Positions 40,249 to 49,122 of a stretch of DNA of 64,000 bases are shown piece by piece (within the stretch, counting starts at the first letter, position 1; each line of letters opens with the position of its first letter). This stretch comes from JABAQJ01 sp046327745. GTDB taxonomy: Bacteria; Gemmatimonadota; Gemmatimonadetes; Gemmatimonadales; Gemmatimonadaceae. The stretch spans positions 62,001-126,000 of the forward strand of contig JAXLXV010000018.1 in the NCBI GenBank assembly GCA_046327745.1, in the 5' to 3' direction. The notes beneath the pieces are model-generated. The model had not been told where the DNA came from. It searched no databases and saw only the letters and a list, made by a program, of their open reading frames with translations. The translations under genes and the position numbers were made by a program.

Positions 40249-41763
40249 ATGTCGCTTCCCCTCGCTGCCGACCGGCGTTCACCGGACGTGATATCTGTTG
40301 CCGTCATCGGTAACGATACCGTGCTGGCCGCACTCCCGGCACACCCGGTGCAGCTTGCGCACGGCTGCCATCTACTCGGCTATCACACCGTGGTGCCGGC
40401 CAGCTGGGGAGATGAGTTGATCGCTGAGGCCGTGCTCCGATCGGCCGAGGCACGCGGGCGTCGTCCGGCGATTGTCTGTGCCTGTGAGCGCGCCCGGGCG
40501 CGCCTAACGACCGGCGCCGGCGAGCTTTCGCCATTCATGATCTCGACTATCGCGCCGCCGGTGGCGACGGCGCGTTACGTCCGACAGATCCTCCCCGGGA
40601 AGCACCTGGACATCACCTTCGTCGGCGACTGTGCCAGCGGGGCTGATCCGGTATTCGATGCGAGGTACTCGCCGGAAGTTTTTCTGGTACGGCTCCGATC
40701 AGCGGGCATCGAGTTGTCTGAGCTGCCGACGCACTTCGAGAACTTGGTTCCGCCCGATCGTCGCCGGTTTGCATCCCTTCCGGGCGGCTGCCCATCGGCT
40801 GACGCCCTGCAACGTCGCTGCCCGGAACGACAACTCGTAGAGCTGACGGATGCGAATCTCGCGGTGGAGCTGGCGGACCAACTGGTGGGGCAACAGCCGG
40901 TCTTGCTCGACATCGCCGCCGGCGTCGGCTGCTCGTGCGCTGGCGTACGACGGGCCGGCTCTCCACGTACGGCGCGGGTGGCGGTGACGTCCTTGGAACC
41001 GCCGCGTTCCCGCAGTCCCGTGCTCGAAGGCGATGGCATTGTCGAGTCGATCACCTCCGTCGGTACCACGTTTGGCACGGGTCTCCTCGCCCGCGACCCG
41101 AACGCCGATGCTCCGCCGACGGCGGAGGAAACGGCGCGCGTGGAGGCTGCCCTATCACCAAACTTCGGCTTGGAGTTGTTTGCCCCGGAGGAAGAGGCGG
41201 CGTTGGTCCTGACGGCTCCCGTCACGGCCACAGAATTTGCGAGTGACGCGCCGCCGGAGATCAGTGCTTCGGCGACCGCTTCGCGTCCCCGTCGACCATT
41301 GGCGATCACTCCGCCAAGAGCCCTCCGCGCCGTCCAGGACCGCCCCGGATATGTCGTCCCGCGCACTGGTCGCGGAACCCGGCCGCTCTTCGTACGGCCC
41401 ACGCCTTCGGGCGTCAGCGAGCCGCCGGCTGACGAGCCGGCGACGCCGGTCAACGAACCGGTGGAGGAGGTTCCAGCCCTTGTTGGGGCTGGCGACTCCG
41501 ATCCGCCATCGGTATCCAAGGCCGCTGTCCCCGAGCAATCGCCACGGTTTCCGCAGGCGCCGCCCCCATTACCGCGGTTTTTGGGTGAAATTCCCGCCCA
41601 CATCACGCAACGTGCGGCCGCGCAGGCGCAACTGGTCAGCACGGCCCGCGTCGTCCCGCCCCCCGCGCCATCGCACCGCGGTTTGCGGAAGGCCATCTTC
41701 TGGACCTTGGTGGTGCTGGCTGTGTTCACCCTGGCCGTGTTGAGCGCTTCCCGAGGGCACTAA
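40249..41763 (+). CDS. [FeFe]-hydrogenase-like domain protein with C-terminal membrane anchor
   Basis: 504 residues. The N-terminal 220 or so resemble the C-terminal domain of iron-only hydrogenase large subunits (as in HydA-like and Nar1-type proteins): PFMISTIAPPVATARYVRQIL, VGDCASGADPVFD, a VFLVRLRSAGIELSE element and SLPGGCPSADAL. Only some of the cluster-binding Cys are kept. A Pro/Ala/Glu-rich disordered stretch follows, and one transmembrane helix (AIFWTLVVLAVFTLAVLS) ends the protein, leaving the domain in the cytoplasm. Catalysis of H2 turnover is unlikely; a sensor or cluster-binding role is inference. Confidence 0.7.
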   Translation: MSLPLAADRRSPDVISVAVIGNDTVLAALPAHPVQLAHGCHLLGYHTVVPASWGDELIAEAVLRSAEARGRRPAIVCACERARARLTTGAGELSPFMISTIAPPVATARYVRQILPGKHLDITFVGDCASGADPVFDARYSPEVFLVRLRSAGIELSELPTHFENLVPPDRRRFASLPGGCPSADALQRRCPERQLVELTDANLAVELADQLVGQQPVLLDIAAGVGCSCAGVRRAGSPRTARVAVTSLEPPRSRSPVLEGDGIVESITSVGTTFGTGLLARDPNADAPPTAEETARVEAALSPNFGLELFAPEEEAALVLTAPVTATEFASDAPPEISASATASRPRRPLAITPPRALRAVQDRPGYVVPRTGRGTRPLFVRPTPSGVSEPPADEPATPVNEPVEEVPALVGAGDSDPPSVSKAAVPEQSPRFPQAPPPLPRFLGEIPAHITQRAAAQAQLVSTARVVPPPAPSHRGLRKAIFWTLVVLAVFTLAVLSASRGH

Positions 41764-42377
41764 CCCTCTTCGTATTCCTCCAAGGCACGGACCAGCGCGG
41801 CCGACAGTGCGGCCTCGCTGAGCTCATTCGCTCCGACATGTCGCGTCAACAGGTCGAACTGTCGCTCCATCTCGGATTGAATCATGGCCTCCGTTGGCGC
41901 CTGTACACCCAGTGATTCGATGGACCGTGCGGCCAAACGCTGTAAATTCTCGCGTGTCACGGGATCCAGGGCTCGCCACCCCGCACTGACCGAAGTTGGA
42001 GCCGACGGTGCAGGTGCGGAGCGTAGGCCTCGCTGGCGTGCCGCTGCCTCAAACAACATGCGGAGCGGCGCTATGGTTACTACAAACGACCCCGGCGTAT
42101 GCTCGCGCACGGCGCCGATCACACCTTGGTGCCGCAACCGGGTGATGAGCCGCTCGATGCTCGACTTGACCACAGCGATACCGTCAAGGCTGCCATTACC
42201 CCGTCCCGTCACTACCAGGACCTCGCCGGCACGTTCAACCTGCTTGGCACGCAACCACCCTTCGGCACGTCTGACCGCCTCCGCCCCACTGGGAAGCCCG
42301 TCACGGAGGTTGAGAATCCTCGTCGGCCCAAACCGAACTTCGTCGAACGCCTTCTGAACCGATGGTCGACGACGCAT
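41760..42377 (-). CDS. Smr-domain protein
   Basis: 205 residues. The Smr fold is visible in ILNLRDGLPSGAEAVRRAEGWL (DLHGxx-like, with Asn-Leu-Arg-Asp in place of the usual DLHG), VLVVTGRGNGSLDGIAVVKSSIERLI and GSFVVTIAP. The missing DLHG His suggests altered nuclease activity. The C-terminal half is helical and acidic. The ATG lies directly after the PafA-like stop, and its own stop overlaps that of the convergent hydrogenase-like gene. Confidence 0.78.
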   Translation of the reverse strand: MRRRPSVQKAFDEVRFGPTRILNLRDGLPSGAEAVRRAEGWLRAKQVERAGEVLVVTGRGNGSLDGIAVVKSSIERLITRLRHQGVIGAVREHTPGSFVVTIAPLRMLFEAAARQRGLRSAPAPSAPTSVSAGWRALDPVTRENLQRLAARSIESLGVQAPTEAMIQSEMERQFDLLTRHVGANELSEAALSAALVRALEEYEEG

Positions 42378-43967
42378 CTACGGAAGAAGTACGTCGCGAA
42401 GGATCCTGCCATCGAGCCGTTCCATGGGTCGCACACCAGCCAGCTCAGCGAGCGTCGGCGCGAGGTCTACCACGCGAACGCGCTGCGCGTAACGTCCGGC
42501 CTTTACTCGTGATCCCCAGATGATGATCGGGACATTCGCGTCGTAGGTGTGCGGTGAACCGTGCGTCGCGTACGTCACGCCAGCCCAGTACCAATAGGGT
42601 TTCAGGGTCACGGTTGCAACTGCCGGAACATCCGGCGGGAGCATGTGCAGCCACCGACGTGCAACGTCGTCGCGTGTCGTGTCCTTCGTGGCTAGATCAC
42701 GCACCAGGTCAACACGCAGTACCCCGTTGACCGCCGCAACCTCCTGCGCGAAGACACGGGCCACGGAGTCGGGCTTCAGGCCTACGGGGAGCAGCGCATC
42801 GGGATGCAGGTACAGCACCGATTCGTCAAAGGCAATGCCATTCGAGTCCGCCCCAGCGGCGAGCAGGCGCGAACGGGTGGCGTTCCACACGGGGCCAAGG
42901 TTCACCCGTCCAGCTGACGCATTCGGATAGCGCGACTTGGACTCAGGGAGCGGCGCGACGGCATGATCGGCGGTCAGCGCGATGACGATCCTGTTGGAGT
43001 CGCGCAGCTTGAACAGTGAATCGAGAAACGCGCCCAGATATCGGTCGAGACGAACCAGCTGATCGTGAATCTCCCGGGAGTCGGGGCCAAAACGATGGCC
43101 GACGGCGTCCGTGGTTGACAGCGAAACGGCCAGCACGTCGGTCCGATCGGTCGCGCCGAGCCCCAATTGCCGAACGCCTTCTAACGCAAGCGCCAGGGTG
43201 ACTTCGTCCATCATCGGCATGTTCATCAACGCGGCGGCCGACTGGTTTGAATCCGTCGGAAAGCGATGCGGAAATGTGAAATCCAATCCACCGCTTTCCG
43301 TGGGCACGCTGTCAGCCTCGGTATACATCGATGACGCGAGCAACAGGTCCCACCGCTTACCGGCGTAAGACTGGGGCAACCTCCGCGCGTTGAAGCGCTT
43401 CACCCAGTCAGGAAGCGAGTCCGCATAGTAGGTGCTGGTCGTGAAAGTTCCGTTGGTCGCATACCAGAACACATTCTGCTTCGCGCGTCCGAGCGGGAGA
43501 ATGGCACCTCGATCCTTTCGGGAGACGGACAACGCCCGCGTGTCTGGGTTCGCGTACCGCAGCCAGTCGGTGAGCGTGGTACCGCGAAAACGAAAGGGCG
43601 ACGCGCCATCACCGCGCGCTCCTAGAAGTGGCGACTGTGCGTCAATCACGCCCGCATTGTTCGCCACGATACCGGTGCTTCGGGGAAAACGCCCCGACAT
43701 GGTGGAGGCGTGACCGGGAGCAGTTTCCGTGATCGCGTGATCCTGAAGGCCATTGGGAAATACCGCGCCGTCGCGCAGTAGCCTGGCCAACCCGCCGGTG
43801 AACTGAGGGCCGAACAACGTTAGGTAATCCGGCCGCAGCTGATCGATGGTAAAGAACACGATCAGGCGAGGGGTTCTCGCGCTCATGGTCGGCCGCACGG
43901 CTTGGCCTCTCAGTATGGCGGCGCTTGACGCGACGAGAAGGAGCAGGGCAGTGAGTGTGCGTCGCAT
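42378..43967 (-). CDS. PafA-type alkaline phosphatase
   Basis: 529 residues, secreted (signal LTALLLLVASSAAILRGQA). A member of the phosphodiesterase/PafA branch of the alkaline phosphatase superfamily: FFTIDQLRPDYL (metal Asp42), nucleophile Thr82 in TETAPGHAST, Asn in GIVANN, and SRKDRGA, whose Lys151 and Arg153 correspond to the Lys/Arg pair that marks the PafA phosphomonoesterases. TADHAVAPLPE and GSPHTYDANVP give remaining metal ligands. Phosphate release in the periplasm is expected. The longer frame to 44138 is rejected. Operon with the Smr gene. Confidence 0.92.
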   Translation of the reverse strand: MRRTLTALLLLVASSAAILRGQAVRPTMSARTPRLIVFFTIDQLRPDYLTLFGPQFTGGLARLLRDGAVFPNGLQDHAITETAPGHASTMSGRFPRSTGIVANNAGVIDAQSPLLGARGDGASPFRFRGTTLTDWLRYANPDTRALSVSRKDRGAILPLGRAKQNVFWYATNGTFTTSTYYADSLPDWVKRFNARRLPQSYAGKRWDLLLASSMYTEADSVPTESGGLDFTFPHRFPTDSNQSAAALMNMPMMDEVTLALALEGVRQLGLGATDRTDVLAVSLSTTDAVGHRFGPDSREIHDQLVRLDRYLGAFLDSLFKLRDSNRIVIALTADHAVAPLPESKSRYPNASAGRVNLGPVWNATRSRLLAAGADSNGIAFDESVLYLHPDALLPVGLKPDSVARVFAQEVAAVNGVLRVDLVRDLATKDTTRDDVARRWLHMLPPDVPAVATVTLKPYWYWAGVTYATHGSPHTYDANVPIIIWGSRVKAGRYAQRVRVVDLAPTLAELAGVRPMERLDGRILRDVLLP

Positions 43968-44128
43968 GGTGATCGTGGTCTTGAATGAATTCACAATGTA
44001 CATCCACTCCCCGCGGCTGGAATCCGGGCCATTCCCGGGGCTCGCGCCTACCGCAAACACGTGGCATGTTGCCGCATCGGTTGTTTCGCGATGGTCTCGG
44101 TTCGAACACGTGCGACGGAGGCGGCTCA

Positions 44129-44716
44129 ATGCGTGCACATTGGCGAAGCGCGTTGTGGTGTGGTGCTTTCCTTCTTTTCGGAGCGTCCGCGGTCAGAGCG
44201 CAGCTGCCAGGCGCCGGTAACAATCGCCCCATTCGGGTCATCGTGAGCGGCGGGTTGACCGTGCCATCTGGTGACCTCAAAGACCTGCACGACACGGGAT
44301 TCCACTACGACGCATCCCTGCTGCTGTCGATTGCGGGCTTTCCGATCACGCTGCGACCCGAAGTCTCGCTCACCCGCTTCTCGTTGAAGGACGCGAGTAC
44401 AAGCGGCGGTAGCGGCTACGGCTCCGGAGACACCCAGCTGCTCGGTGCGTTGGGCAATCTCGAACTCCCATTGGCTGGCGGCCTATACGTCATGGCGGGA
44501 GGTGGAGTGCTGAAGCTGAAGACTCCCGATGGATCAACCTCCACTGACTTGTCGCAAAGCAAGGTGACGATGGACGCGGGGGCTGGCTTTCGCTTCCGAC
44601 TCGGTGGCATCTCGGGGTTCGTCGAAGGGCGCGTGGGAACCGCGTCCTACGATCAAGGCAAGGTCGGATTCTCCAAGGCGCAGTTCATCCCGATCACGTT
44701 CGGTCTCGTGTTCTAA
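44129..44716 (+). CDS. Small outer-membrane beta-barrel protein
   Basis: 195 residues. Signal peptide (WCGAFLLFGASAVRAQ), then about eight amphipathic strands (RVIVSGGLTVP, YDASLLLSIAG, LYVMAGGGVLKL, FRFRLGGISGFVEGRVG) and a C-terminal Phe (TFGLVF), the outer-membrane insertion signal. Size and strand number match OmpA/OmpX-like barrels. GGAGGC precedes the ATG at 44129. Divergent from the PafA-like gene across a 161-bp region. Confidence 0.85.
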   Translation: MRAHWRSALWCGAFLLFGASAVRAQLPGAGNNRPIRVIVSGGLTVPSGDLKDLHDTGFHYDASLLLSIAGFPITLRPEVSLTRFSLKDASTSGGSGYGSGDTQLLGALGNLELPLAGGLYVMAGGGVLKLKTPDGSTSTDLSQSKVTMDAGAGFRFRLGGISGFVEGRVGTASYDQGKVGFSKAQFIPITFGLVF

Positions 44717-44730
44717 GCAAGGCCGGGACG

Positions 44731-45405
44731 CTAGGGCCGTTCACGCCAGACAGCAATTTCATCGAGCGACTTGCGCTGGATATCGGGTACCTGGGCATCG
44801 GGCGAAGGGTACCCGACGGGCAGGATCAAGTATGCTTTCTCGTTAGGTGGTCGCTGGAGTAGCTCGGAAAGAAACCCCATGGGATTCGGCGTGTGGGTAA
44901 GCGTCACGAGCCCCATGTGGTGGATCGCCGCCACGAACAAGCCGACGGCAATACCCACCGATTCCGACGTGTAGTAGTTGGTGTGTCTCGCGCCGTCCGC
45001 GCCGACGCCGTAGGCGTGCCGGAACACCACGACCACCCAAGGGGCGTCGGTCAAGTGCGGCTTGTTCGCATCCGTGCCTAACGGGGCAAGCGCTCGACGC
45101 CACTCCTCCGGTGCACGCCCAGCGTAAAACGCTTGTTCCTCCCGCTCCGCGGCGACGCGAATGGCCGACTTTACGTCCGGGTCGGAGACGGCCACAAAAG
45201 TCCACGGCTGCTGGTGCGCCCCACTCGGGGCAGTACCGGCCGTTCGTATCGCCAGCTCAATCGCCTCCCGCGGCACCGACCGCGTGTCAAAGTGCCGCGT
45301 GGTGCGTCGTCGGTTCATCTCGGCATAGAAATCACGCGCACGCTGCAACGTGACTTCGGGAGGCAATGCGCTGAACTCCAGGTCCCGAAACGGAAATGAC
45401 GGCAT
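44731..45405 (-). CDS. Nitroreductase-family flavoprotein (IYD/BluB-like)
   Basis: 224 residues. FMN-binding motifs NRRRTTRHFDTRSVP, GTAPSGAHQQPWTF and a central helix TSESVGIAVGLFVAAIHHMG; the C-terminal HTPNPMGFLSELLQRP..KAYLILPVGYP resembles iodotyrosine-deiodinase-like nitroreductases. Reaction could be reductive dehalogenation or ring reduction; nothing in the arginine neighbourhood narrows it. ATG 45405 is used because no ribosome-binding site favours the GTG at 45411. It is 63 bp downstream of argD and may be its last cotranscribed gene. Confidence 0.87.
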   Translation of the reverse strand: MPSFPFRDLEFSALPPEVTLQRARDFYAEMNRRRTTRHFDTRSVPREAIELAIRTAGTAPSGAHQQPWTFVAVSDPDVKSAIRVAAEREEQAFYAGRAPEEWRRALAPLGTDANKPHLTDAPWVVVVFRHAYGVGADGARHTNYYTSESVGIAVGLFVAAIHHMGLVTLTHTPNPMGFLSELLQRPPNEKAYLILPVGYPSPDAQVPDIQRKSLDEIAVWRERP

Positions 45406-45468
45406 GTGCACATGGTGAAGAGGGAACGGCCGGACCGACCCGATGTGCGCAGCCGTGCGCCGCGCGCC

Positions 45469-46653
45469 TTACGCTGAATTTATGGCAGCCTCGAGCCTCT
45501 CGAGCCCTACCGCCAGTTCGGCGCGAGTGGCGACGAGTGGAGGCAGGATGCGCAGCGTGTGTTCACCAGCCGTCAGCACCAGCAGCCCCTTCTCTCTCGC
45601 ACGCGTCACGATGTCGCCGGCTGGCTCGCCGACGTCCATGCCCCACATGAACCCGCGGCCGCGCACCGCTCGCACTTTGCCCGTTCGCTCTCGAATCGCC
45701 TGCAGCATTGCACCGAACCACGCGCCATCGGACTTGACGTGAGCTAGCAACGCCGGGTCAGCCAATCGATCCACAACATGGAGGGCCACAGAGGCCACGA
45801 ATGGACCACCACCGAAGGTCGTACCGTGATCTCCGGGTTTCATCGACGCTGCGAGTTCGTCGGTCATGAGAACAGCTCCCATGGGCAAGCCGCCGGCCAG
45901 TGGCTTCGCAAGCGTCATGAGGTCGGGCGTTGCGCCAATGGATTCATAAGCAAAGAGAGTCCCCGTTCGACCGAGACCGCATTGAATCTCATCGAAGATC
46001 AGCGCAATGCGGCGCTCTTGCGTGAGTTCGCGAACTGCACGGATGAATGATGGATCAAGGACGCGCACTCCACCTTCGCCTTGAATTGGCTCGAGTATCA
46101 CCGCCGCAACGGTCTCCTCGTGGAGCATGTTGCGCAGATCGTCTATGTCTCGCTCAGCAATGGAGACTCCCCCCGCGAGCGGGCGAAATGGCGCTCGGTA
46201 CGAGGGACGGTCCGTGGCCGCAAGGGAAGCAAACAGACGACCGTGGAACGCGCCTCGAAGCGAGATGATTTCGTGCTTGGCGGGGCCACCGATACCGCGC
46301 GCCCAGCGGCGGGCAATCTTGAAAGCCCCTTCGTTGGCTTCGGCGCCTGAGTTGCAGAAGAACACGCGGTCGGCAAACGACAGCTCCACTAGACGTTCGG
46401 CGAGGCGCTCCCCTGGACCCGTGCGGTAAAGATTGGAAACGTGAATTAAGCCATCGGCCGCTTGGTCCATCGCCTGACGGACACCGGGGTCGGAGTACCC
46501 TAACGAGTTCACGCCAATGCCGCTGGTGAAATCCATATACTCCTTCCCGTCGGCGTCGAACAACGAGACGCCCTGACCTCGCACCAGCTCCATCGGAGCT
46601 CGCTTGTACACGGGCAGGAGGGCTTCGACCATGGGAGAGATCGTGGTGGACAT
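45469..46653 (-). CDS. argD: Acetylornithine aminotransferase
   Basis: Class-III aminotransferase of 394 residues converting N-acetylglutamate semialdehyde to N-acetylornithine with glutamate. Signs: NSGAEANEGAFKIARRWA, FHGRLFASLAATDR, LEPIQGEGGVRV, IFDEIQCGLGRTG and the PLP Lys in TLAKPLAGGLPMGAV. It lies 3 bp after argB in argC-argB-argD. In many such bacteria the same enzyme also acts on succinyldiaminopimelate. No argJ or argA gene is seen in the window. Confidence 0.94.
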   Translation of the reverse strand: MSTTISPMVEALLPVYKRAPMELVRGQGVSLFDADGKEYMDFTSGIGVNSLGYSDPGVRQAMDQAADGLIHVSNLYRTGPGERLAERLVELSFADRVFFCNSGAEANEGAFKIARRWARGIGGPAKHEIISLRGAFHGRLFASLAATDRPSYRAPFRPLAGGVSIAERDIDDLRNMLHEETVAAVILEPIQGEGGVRVLDPSFIRAVRELTQERRIALIFDEIQCGLGRTGTLFAYESIGATPDLMTLAKPLAGGLPMGAVLMTDELAASMKPGDHGTTFGGGPFVASVALHVVDRLADPALLAHVKSDGAWFGAMLQAIRERTGKVRAVRGRGFMWGMDVGEPAGDIVTRAREKGLLVLTAGEHTLRILPPLVATRAELAVGLERLEAAINSA

Positions 46654-46656
46654 GGA

Positions 46657-47409
46657 TTAGACCGCTGAAGGAGAGAGACGGACTGACGTCCCACACCGGG
46701 GATCGCCGATGGCCGTGACATTGCCGATGCGCACACGCGATACGCCTGCCTGTAGGGCTCGCAAGCACGCATCGAGTTTTGCTTGCATACCGCCAGTGGC
46801 GACGCCCTCAGCCACCAGACGGTCGACCTCAGTGGACAATAGCTCTGCGAGTGGCGCGCCGCTGGCATCTAGCACCCCCGGTACGTCAGCCACCAGCAGC
46901 AACTCATCGGCGCCAAGCGCTGCCGCGATTGCCGCCGCCGCATCATCGCCGTTGATGTTCAGCGCTTCGCCCGCAGGACCTCGGCCAACGGGCGATACCA
47001 CCGGCACATAACCGCCGTCCAGTAGGAGCTGCAACATGTAGGGCGTGACGTGCTCAGGATCGCCAACTAGGCCTAACGCTCCATCGTTCAGGATCGCGGC
47101 CGAGATCAACCCGCCATCTTCCCCGGACACGCCCACCGCATCGACGCCAGAGCTGATCAAGGCGCTCACCAATCGCTTGTTGGCGAGTCCTGAGAGCACC
47201 ATGCGCACCAGATCGATGTCCTCAACCGTCGTGACCCGTCGCCCGTTCACGAAGCTCGGCTCGCGCCCCATCCGTCTCATCAGCGCGGACACCTCGTCGC
47301 CGCCGCCGTGAACAAGGCAAACGCGCGCCGATGCGGCCGCGCGGGCGATTTGGGCGCCGAGACGCTCGTCGGCCTGGGCGCGTCCGCCGATCTTGATAAC
47401 CCGGGTCAT
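46657..47409 (-). CDS. argB: N-acetylglutamate kinase
   Basis: 250 residues of the amino-acid-kinase fold. VIKIGGRAQADERL carries the catalytic Lys, LVHGGGDEVSALM the glycine loop, EPSFVNGRRVTT and SALISSGVDAVGVSGEDGGLI the substrate pocket, and LNINGDDAAAAIAAALGA the nucleotide site. ATG 47409 overlaps the argC stop (ATGA). Phosphorylates N-acetylglutamate in arginine biosynthesis. The N-terminal helix typical of arginine-inhibited hexameric enzymes is absent, so feedback inhibition may be weak and repression by ArgR more important. Confidence 0.94.
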   Translation of the reverse strand: MTRVIKIGGRAQADERLGAQIARAAASARVCLVHGGGDEVSALMRRMGREPSFVNGRRVTTVEDIDLVRMVLSGLANKRLVSALISSGVDAVGVSGEDGGLISAAILNDGALGLVGDPEHVTPYMLQLLLDGGYVPVVSPVGRGPAGEALNINGDDAAAAIAAALGADELLLVADVPGVLDASGAPLAELLSTEVDRLVAEGVATGGMQAKLDACLRALQAGVSRVRIGNVTAIGDPRCGTSVRLSPSAV

Positions 47410-48365
47410 CGCGGAAGCCCGCACGGCTCACTCAGGCCAAAAACCACATTGGCATTCTGTACGGCCTGACCCGAAGCGCCCTTCAGCAGGTTGTCGATAG
47501 CCACCAAAACAATCGCGGTCGGTCGGCGTACGTTCGCGGCCTGCCGCGCACTGATCCGAACAACGTTCCGATAGACAACGTCATGTAGCGAAGGCAGTTC
47601 GTCCCGAACCTCCACAAACGGTTCGCCCGCATAGCGGTGACGCCAGATGCCCAAGAGGTCCGACGGCCAGTCACGCAACGGAACCGTTATCGTGGCCAGA
47701 ATACCCCGCGTCACCGGGAGCAGATGTGGGGTGAAGAGGAGATCCACGTCGCGCCCATATTCAGCCACTGTCGCCTTCATTTCCGCGAGGTGACGATGCT
47801 CGTTTCCGACCGCATACGCCCTAAAGTTCTCAGCCACCTCGGCGTACATCAGTTCTGGCTTGGGCGAATTTCCCGCGCCACTGACACCGCTGGCGGCGTC
47901 GATGGTTATGCAGGCTTCCGGCGCGACGAGGTCCGCCTCTAGGAGCGGGAGTAGCCCGAGTAGAATCGCGGTCGGGTAGCACCCTGGGTTCGCAATCAGC
48001 TGTGCGCGTTCCAAGTGCTCCCGATGAACCTCTGTGAGGCCATAGGGGACCGTGAGCGAGGTATGACCGGGTCGCAGGTCCGATGACAGATCGATGGCCC
48101 GCTTTCCCTCTGCGGCCACGCGTTGGACCCAAGCGCCCGAAGCGCCATGCGGGAGCGCGCTGAAGACCAATTCGGCTTCACGCAGAGGCGCGTCGTCCGT
48201 CGCTACCATGGTGAGCTCTCGCGGCCCAATCGCAATGGACTGGCCGCGACGCTCATTCGCGCTGGCAAAGACGACGTGAAAGCTCGGGTGGTTCCCGAGG
48301 AGGCGGGCGAGCTCGCGGCCAGCAAATCCACTGGCCCCGAGGATCCCCACGGGGATTCTATGCAT
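47406..48365 (-). CDS. argC: N-acetyl-gamma-glutamyl-phosphate reductase
   Basis: 319 residues. NADPH-binding GILGASGFAGRELARLL, then AELVFSALPHGAS, IDLSSDLR, catalytic Cys in IANPGCYPTAILL, GVSGAGNSPKPELMYAEVAEN, and HLLPVTRGILATI; all are ArgC signatures. Starts at ATG 48365, directly under an ARG-box-like palindrome (48359-48377) that spans the start codon. With a TTGACA element 30 bp upstream the mRNA may be leaderless. First gene of argC-argB-argD, divergent from argR. Confidence 0.95.
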   Translation of the reverse strand: MHRIPVGILGASGFAGRELARLLGNHPSFHVVFASANERRGQSIAIGPRELTMVATDDAPLREAELVFSALPHGASGAWVQRVAAEGKRAIDLSSDLRPGHTSLTVPYGLTEVHREHLERAQLIANPGCYPTAILLGLLPLLEADLVAPEACITIDAASGVSGAGNSPKPELMYAEVAENFRAYAVGNEHRHLAEMKATVAEYGRDVDLLFTPHLLPVTRGILATITVPLRDWPSDLLGIWRHRYAGEPFVEVRDELPSLHDVVYRNVVRISARQAANVRRPTAIVLVAIDNLLKGASGQAVQNANVVFGLSEPCGLPR

Positions 48366-48377
48366 TGTTAATGCATA
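48359..48377. promoter_or_regulatory. ARG-box-like palindrome over the argC start
   Basis: TATGCAT-N5-ATGCATA, a perfect 7-bp inverted repeat over 19 bp that covers the argC start codon and the putative -10. ArgR operators are AT-rich 18-bp palindromes, and argR is the adjacent divergent gene, so ArgR is the obvious candidate ligand. Confidence 0.65.
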
Positions 48378-48400
48378 TTGTTGCACTGCCCCGTTGTCAA
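48372..48400 (-). promoter_or_regulatory. Predicted promoter of argC
   Basis: TTGACA (48400-48395), 17-bp spacer, TATGCA (48377-48372). The predicted start falls at about 48365, the first base of the argC ATG. The operator palindrome overlaps the -10. Confidence 0.55.
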
Positions 48401-48485
48401 TTGCCGCTTTCTCACTTCGGGTTCGACCCGACCTCCGCCTTACGGGCCGACGCCGTTCCGGCTAGAGTGATCGCACTCCCCGCTC

Positions 48486-48950
48486 GTGAGACTCTTGGTG
48501 AACAAGAAGGCCCGTCAGTCCGCTATTTCGGACCTGGTCCGCGCCAGGTCGATAGCTAGTCAGGAGGAACTCCGCGAACTCCTGAAAGAGCGCGGCCTTG
48601 AGGTGACCCAGTCGACCCTGTCCCGTGACCTTCGGGAGATGCGGCTGGCTCGCATACCCACCCTGGACGGCGCGCGCTACGCACACCCAGAGTCTATGGC
48701 GGATGATACCCGCGCTGTGCTCGCGGACTTGCTCCCGCAGTTCTTTTCTTCCTGCGAGGGGGTGTCAGAGCTTCTGGTGATCAAGACGATTCCTGGGGGT
48801 GCCCAACCCATTGCCGAGGGGATCGACGCCGAAGGGTTTAGCGACGTACTCGGCACGATTGGCGGGGAGAACACCATCCTGGTTATTTGCCGCACCGTGG
48901 CCGCTCGCGAACGCGTTGAGCGGAGGATCCAGCGGCTCGCCGATCAGTGA
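48486..48950 (+). CDS. argR: Arginine repressor
   Basis: 154 residues. The N-terminal winged helix (ARQSAISDLVRARSIASQEELRELLKERGLEVTQSTLSRDLREM) is a typical ArgR DNA-binding domain; the C-terminal oligomerisation domain binds arginine (LLVIKTIPGGAQPIAEGID, VLGTIGGENTILVICRT with the GTxxGxDT-like element). Expected to repress arginine biosynthesis when arginine is abundant. Start is the GTG at 48486; a GTG at 48498 is an alternative. It stands between divergent argC and downstream argG, whose promoters both bear palindromic sites. Confidence 0.94.
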   Translation: MRLLVNKKARQSAISDLVRARSIASQEELRELLKERGLEVTQSTLSRDLREMRLARIPTLDGARYAHPESMADDTRAVLADLLPQFFSSCEGVSELLVIKTIPGGAQPIAEGIDAEGFSDVLGTIGGENTILVICRTVAARERVERRIQRLADQ

Positions 48951-49051
48951 TCGGTCCGGTGCGCGCACGCCGGTAGCACCAGCACTTTTCGCCAACACGA
49001 TCGCAGACGGTTACCCGGGCTCCCCGCACCAGACGTCGCGGGGATTTCGAG

Positions 49052-49080
49052 TTGACAGACCTTGTGAAAACGACTAATTA
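49052..49080 (+). promoter_or_regulatory. Promoter of argG-argH
   Basis: Perfect TTGACA (49052-49057), 17-bp spacer, TAATTA (49075-49080). Transcription start expected near 49087, 36 nt before the argG ATG. Confidence 0.72.
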
Positions 49081-49101
49081 TGCAGTCCTACTGAATACAT
49101 A
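49079..49101 (+). promoter_or_regulatory. ARG-box-like site at the argG start of transcription
   Basis: TATGCA-N7-TGAATACATA, an imperfect palindrome with TATG/CATA ends, overlapping the -10 and the predicted start. It shares the TATGCA arm with the argC site, and TGAAT is part of the classical ARG-box consensus. Confidence 0.5.
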
Positions 49102-49122
49102 TCCTTTGCGTGGAGCATAGAA

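Noticed and set aside
40575..41729. 384-residue minus-strand frame inside the hydrogenase-like gene
   Set aside because: Low-complexity Arg/Ser/Gly/Thr composition, no recognisable domain, and fully overlapped by a gene with a clear N-terminal domain and membrane helix.
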